Of a DNA stretch of 64,000 nucleotides, positions 60,471 to 64,000 are shown piece by piece. The stretch is taken from positions 3,224,001 to 3,288,000 of the forward strand of contig OZ234494.1 of assembly GCA_965153455.1 (NCBI GenBank). The letters are read 5' to 3'. Position 1 is the first letter of the stretch. Each line of letters begins with the position of its first letter. The position numbers were made by a program, and so were the translations under genes. The DNA is from Sphagnum compactum. Taxonomy: Eukaryota; Bryophyta; Sphagnopsida; Sphagnales. A model generated the notes under the pieces. It searched no databases. It had not been told where the DNA came from and worked only from the letters and a program-made list of their open reading frames with translations.

Positions 60471-62200
60471 ACGAGTCACCTAACCCCCCTCCCCCCCAAA
60501 CTGTAGTTGCTTCAATGTCCTGCACGTTCTTTGCCTTGGATACATGGAAATTGGGTTTGTGGGTTTGTGGGGTTTTTTTTTTTTTCTTTTGGGCGGGGGG
60601 GGGGGGGGGGGTGAATCAGCCAACTTTTGGGGCCAATTTTGTCACTACAACCCAATAAAAAAATTTAAAAAATAAAAATCCAATGCAACTCATTTGAAAA
60701 AAATTGTGACAAAATTGTACCAAAGTTACGTATAGAAATATGGTGACTATTAATTTTTTTTTAAAAAAGAAACCTAATAATAGAAATCTCTGAAAAATCC
60801 TTTTATTTTATTTTTATTTTACAATTTGCCCCCCCAATTTTTACTTATCATTATACATATTTATACCCAATTTTTTTTCTCAACAACAATTCCTACTTGT
60901 ATTTGAACTAGTAAGCCCGTGTGCCACACACATAAATTTAAACCTCGTGTAGAAAGCCACCCATCCCAATTCTATTTTGCCTAAACTTCAACTTTCTTAC
61001 CCAAACTTGTTAAATTATTTATTTTAATTTAATTTTTGGAGCCAAAATGTACTCCAATTCAATATTAAAAAAAAATTTAACATTTCATACTAGCCTAGTA
61101 TTTATTTGTATTGGATCTCTTTTAAAATTTTCATACAAGGCAATTTTTTCGGTTGGTACGAGTGTTTTCGGGTTGGTTACATGTATCCAAAATGATATAC
61201 TAAAAATAAAAAAGTGATAAAAAAATCATATGCTTTTTGAGGTTTTCTATAGCCAGAATTTGACAAAATTTCAAAAAGCTTGCCAAATTTCTATACATAG
61301 TTCAAGTAAAGTAGCCAAAAGTATAGATAGAAGGATGTTTGAAAAAAATTTACTTTCATATTTATTAGCTTGTAACCAAATTTGGCTAAATCTTCTTGTG
61401 GATCATTGCCATTTTGGCTATGTAACACAAAAATTGTCAAAACAAAACCCAGAAAAAAAAAAAAAAAAAAACACTGATCATATATACTTGGATTCCATAT
61501 TGTAGTCTTGATTTCTTTTTATGCATACATAATGCTTCTTGAGCATTAAGCTCTTATTTTTTCTTCACAAAAAAACATACATTTAATTGAATAAAAAAAA
61601 CAAAAAAACAATTCATCCCTTGACTTACATAAAAGTCATGAAGAAGCCAACATGAAAGAAAAGAGTGCTAAAACTCTCAAGATGGATTGAATATGATTTA
61701 TTTGAGACTTGGGTCAATTTTATCATCCAAAAATTGGATGATAAAATTGGTAATAGTACTTTACTCCTCTATAATAAGTATAGGAAGTTAGTTAATAAGT
61801 TCCTCACAAGTTTAGGGTTAGAAAATCTGACATTTCTAATAACAAAGTTTAGGGTACTTGTTTGCATTACAAATTTGAAGCATGTGGGAATAATGAGTTC
61901 TCAATCTGGTGAGCAGCAAATCTCATCATTGAGGCCCCTTTGCATTTTCATTCATCCATGTGAAGGCCTTGGGGGACTAGGGAGGATGATTGGAGAGTTA
62001 AACAAATTTTTACATGAATAGAGAGAGAAAGACCTTCTTCATGGACGGATGGATTGATAAATGATTCATCCAAAAATGTCTTTTAAAGAATGAAAAATAA
62101 AGTCAAAATATACTGTAGATTATTATGGAGCAATTTTCAAGCAATGGGTTGGCTTCACCACATCCAAAAAGGAAAGGAAAAACATAGATGATGGTGAAGC
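60471..62200. other. AT-rich gene-free stretch
   Basis: It contains a T-run then a G-tract (60595-60611), AT-rich DNA, and the dispersed repeat copy at 61240-61445 followed by an A-run at about 61451-61470. The open frame at 61665-62021 matches nothing known. Confidence 0.45.
61240..61445 (+). repeat. dispersed AT-rich repeat family, copy E
   Basis: The best-kept copy in the window, with TATAGCCAGAATTTG, TCTATACATAGTTCAAGTA, GAAGGATGTTTGAAAAA, ACCAAATTTGGCTAAATC, TTCTTGTGGATCATTGCC and TTTTGGCTATGTAACAC in order, then an A-rich tail. Confidence 0.55.
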
Positions 62201-62239
62201 TTCATCTATCACCATCATACCTAACCCAGAAGGAAGAAC

Positions 62240-62850
62240 CATTCCGATGACGACGACGATGATGATGATGAGAGGAATGGATGATTTTCCCAAATGGGAT
62301 TTCACACCAATTCCAAAAAGAAAAATCATATAGATGATGATGATGATGAAGATGATGATGATGATGATGAGAGGAATGGATGATTTTTTCCAAATGGGAT
62401 TTCACACCAATTCCAAAAAGAAAACTCATATAGATGATGGTGAAGATGATGATGATGATGAGAGGAATGGATGAATTTTTCCAAATGGGATTTCACACCA
62501 ATTCCAAAAAGAGAAATCATATAGATGATGATGATGATGAGAGGAATGGATGATTTTTTCCAAATGGGATTTCACACCAATTCCAAAAAGAAAAATCATA
62601 TAGATGATGATGATGATGATGATGATGAGAGGAATGGATGATTTTTTCCAAATGGGATTTCACACCAAATCCAAAAAGAAAAAACCATATCGATGATGAT
62701 GAAGATGATGAGAGGAATGGATGATTTTTTCCAACGGGGATTTCACACCAAATCCAAAAGGAAAATCCGAATAGATGATGATGAAGATGATGATGAGAAT
62801 GGATGATTTTTTTCCAAATGGGTATTCACAACAAATCCAAAAGAGAGAGG
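62240..62850. repeat. tandem repeat with embedded (GAT)n, 79-98 bp unit, 7 copies
   Basis: AGAGGAATGGATGA(T)TTTT, TCCAAATGGGATTTCACACC and AATCCAAAAAGAAAAATCAT form the conserved part. It is followed by a variable GATGATGAT run. Units start at about 62271, 62369, 62461, 62540, 62628, 62711 and 62794. Unit length differs mainly through the (GAT)n run. Minus-strand frames rich in His/Ser/Leu are by-products. Confidence 0.92.
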
Positions 62851-64000
62851 GAAAAAAAAAAGAAAAAAAAGTCAAAAATTTAAGAGAAAAAAAATTTTCT
62901 GCATAAACTTTAAACTTCTGACTATACACAGAAGTTAATTTATTTATGTAATTTATTTATTCATTCTTTTTTCCTACTGCACAAAAATAATGTCTGGCAG
63001 ATTGGGGAATGTGGAAGGATTTTCAAATTCAAAAAAAGGCTCAGTGGGTATTAACTAGGGTTGAAAGCTAGTTAGTGTTTTGAACTCACACATTTGGCGC
63101 AAAAAACTAACTACCCATTTTACTCAACAACTTACATGACCCAATGAAGAGAGAGAATCAGTTGTGTAGGCTTTTTGTCTGGAGTTTCAGACTCAATGGA
63201 GTTGGTTTAGGGTTTCCTTCAGAGTGGACCCAAGAAACCCCCAAAAAAAAAAACTAAAGGTACCCAAATGTACCTACCAGCCTAATCCTTTGCTTCCAGA
63301 GAGACAAGATCCAAAAATAATATTTAACTTATTATTTAGTATTTTTTTTAAAATTATATAATTTTTTTGAGAAAGTGAAAAATTAAAAACTTCATAAATC
63401 TAGGTGCCTATTCCCCATATTGAGCAAACAAATTTGTTTTGAGAAGTGGGTTGTTGTTTCAGAGTTTAGTGGCAGAGGAGGAAATTGTGTAGTAATAGTG
63501 TGGATGGATGGATGAAAGGAATGGATGAATCTAAAGTCAACAGTTACCCATCAGATGATGGATGAATAATAGAATTGGTTAAAAACTTATGACAGGATTT
63601 TATTTTTTTACTGATGCATTTAATGGGTCTTCCATCTTAATGAGTTGAGGTAAAGACAGTAAAAGATGGGGGGGGGGGGGGGGGTGTGGGGAGAGAAAAA
63701 AAAAAAATCTTTACTTAAGTTTTACCAAATTTGTTCATCATCCAATTGATTACAAGTTTTAAATGTCAAGTTCATCCATTTTGTTCATCCATTTCATCAT
63801 TCCTCCTTTTCATCTGCTTTTTGAAATTCACAAAACACCCATTGCAAATGAAAATTGTTAGTTCAAATAGAGTTAAAAAAGAGCCACCTGTTACTTGTTG
63901 CCCTTCATCCTTCCTTCATCCATCCTTGCATTGTGACTTAGGAGTCACCCCATACCACTCATTCAACAATCATTTGGATTTCATTCATTTGTGGGTCATG
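62851..64000. other. gene-free right edge
   Basis: AT-rich sequence with a GGATGGATGGATGAAAGGA motif at about 63502 (also at 3393-3411), a G-tract at 63668-63684 and TTCATCC-rich sequence at 63760-63930. No coding evidence. Confidence 0.45.

Noticed and set aside
59677-60479. Long minus-strand frames (150-236 codons) rich in Cys, Leu and Ser
   Set aside because: They are built from the GCAGRACATGRAACC minisatellite and (CT)n repeat; several frames are open at once, which shows repeat structure and not coding.
62202-62929. Several His/Ser-rich minus-strand frames
   Set aside because: Products of the (GAT)n-containing tandem array.

Overview
This is nuclear DNA of a land plant. The evidence is three plant-type genes with GT-AG introns, a plastid-targeted carotenoid dioxygenase of the ABA pathway, TTTAGGG-type telomere motifs and plant-type transposons. 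Intergenic DNA is AT-rich and full of old repeats. Three intact genes in 64 kb, long introns and an intronless NCED with a long leader fit a large plant genome, perhaps a seed-free vascular plant. The species cannot be read from the sequence.

Layout. 0-2 kb: minus-strand hAT-type transposase pseudogene running off the left edge. 2-7.6 kb: repeats, homopolymer tracts and one possible small secreted-protein ORF. 7.6-12.1 kb: decayed LTR retrotransposon (two diverged LTRs, PBS, gag remnant, PPT) with a later insertion in its 3' LTR. 12-22 kb: gene-poor, with a TAA-flanked MITE and short tandem arrays. 22.5-25.9 kb: simple-repeat-rich upstream region, with a 6-copy minisatellite carrying GACGTC cores, an ABRE-like box and short upstream ORFs. 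25.94-27.95 kb: intact intronless NCED. 28-35 kb: no gene; an extremely AT-rich block at 32.4-33.8 kb and a CACTA-type foldback MITE at 34.5 kb. 35.25-45.69 kb: 20-exon SEN1/MAA3-type RNA helicase, rebuilt exon by exon (851 codons). 45.7-52.7 kb: no recognisable gene. 52.7-53.0 kb: one orphan coding-like exon. 53.6-58.0 kb: 7-exon CHUP1/IPGA1-family gene on the minus strand (990 codons from the chosen ATG), with its 5' region reaching toward 60 kb. 60-64 kb: minisatellites and repeats.

The genes are unrelated in pathway: NCED makes the ABA precursor xanthoxin in plastids, the helicase acts on RNA in the nucleus, and the CHUP1-type protein links organelles or the cytoskeleton. No operon-like organisation, CRISPR array or novel multi-gene system was seen. 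The most interesting signals are the regulatory architecture upstream of NCED, the palindromic elements (34527-34653 and 59355-59403), intronic tandem and dispersed repeats inside the helicase gene together with a likely GC-AG intron, the uORF whose stop overlaps the CHUP1-type start codon, and the unidentified exon at 52729-53020.
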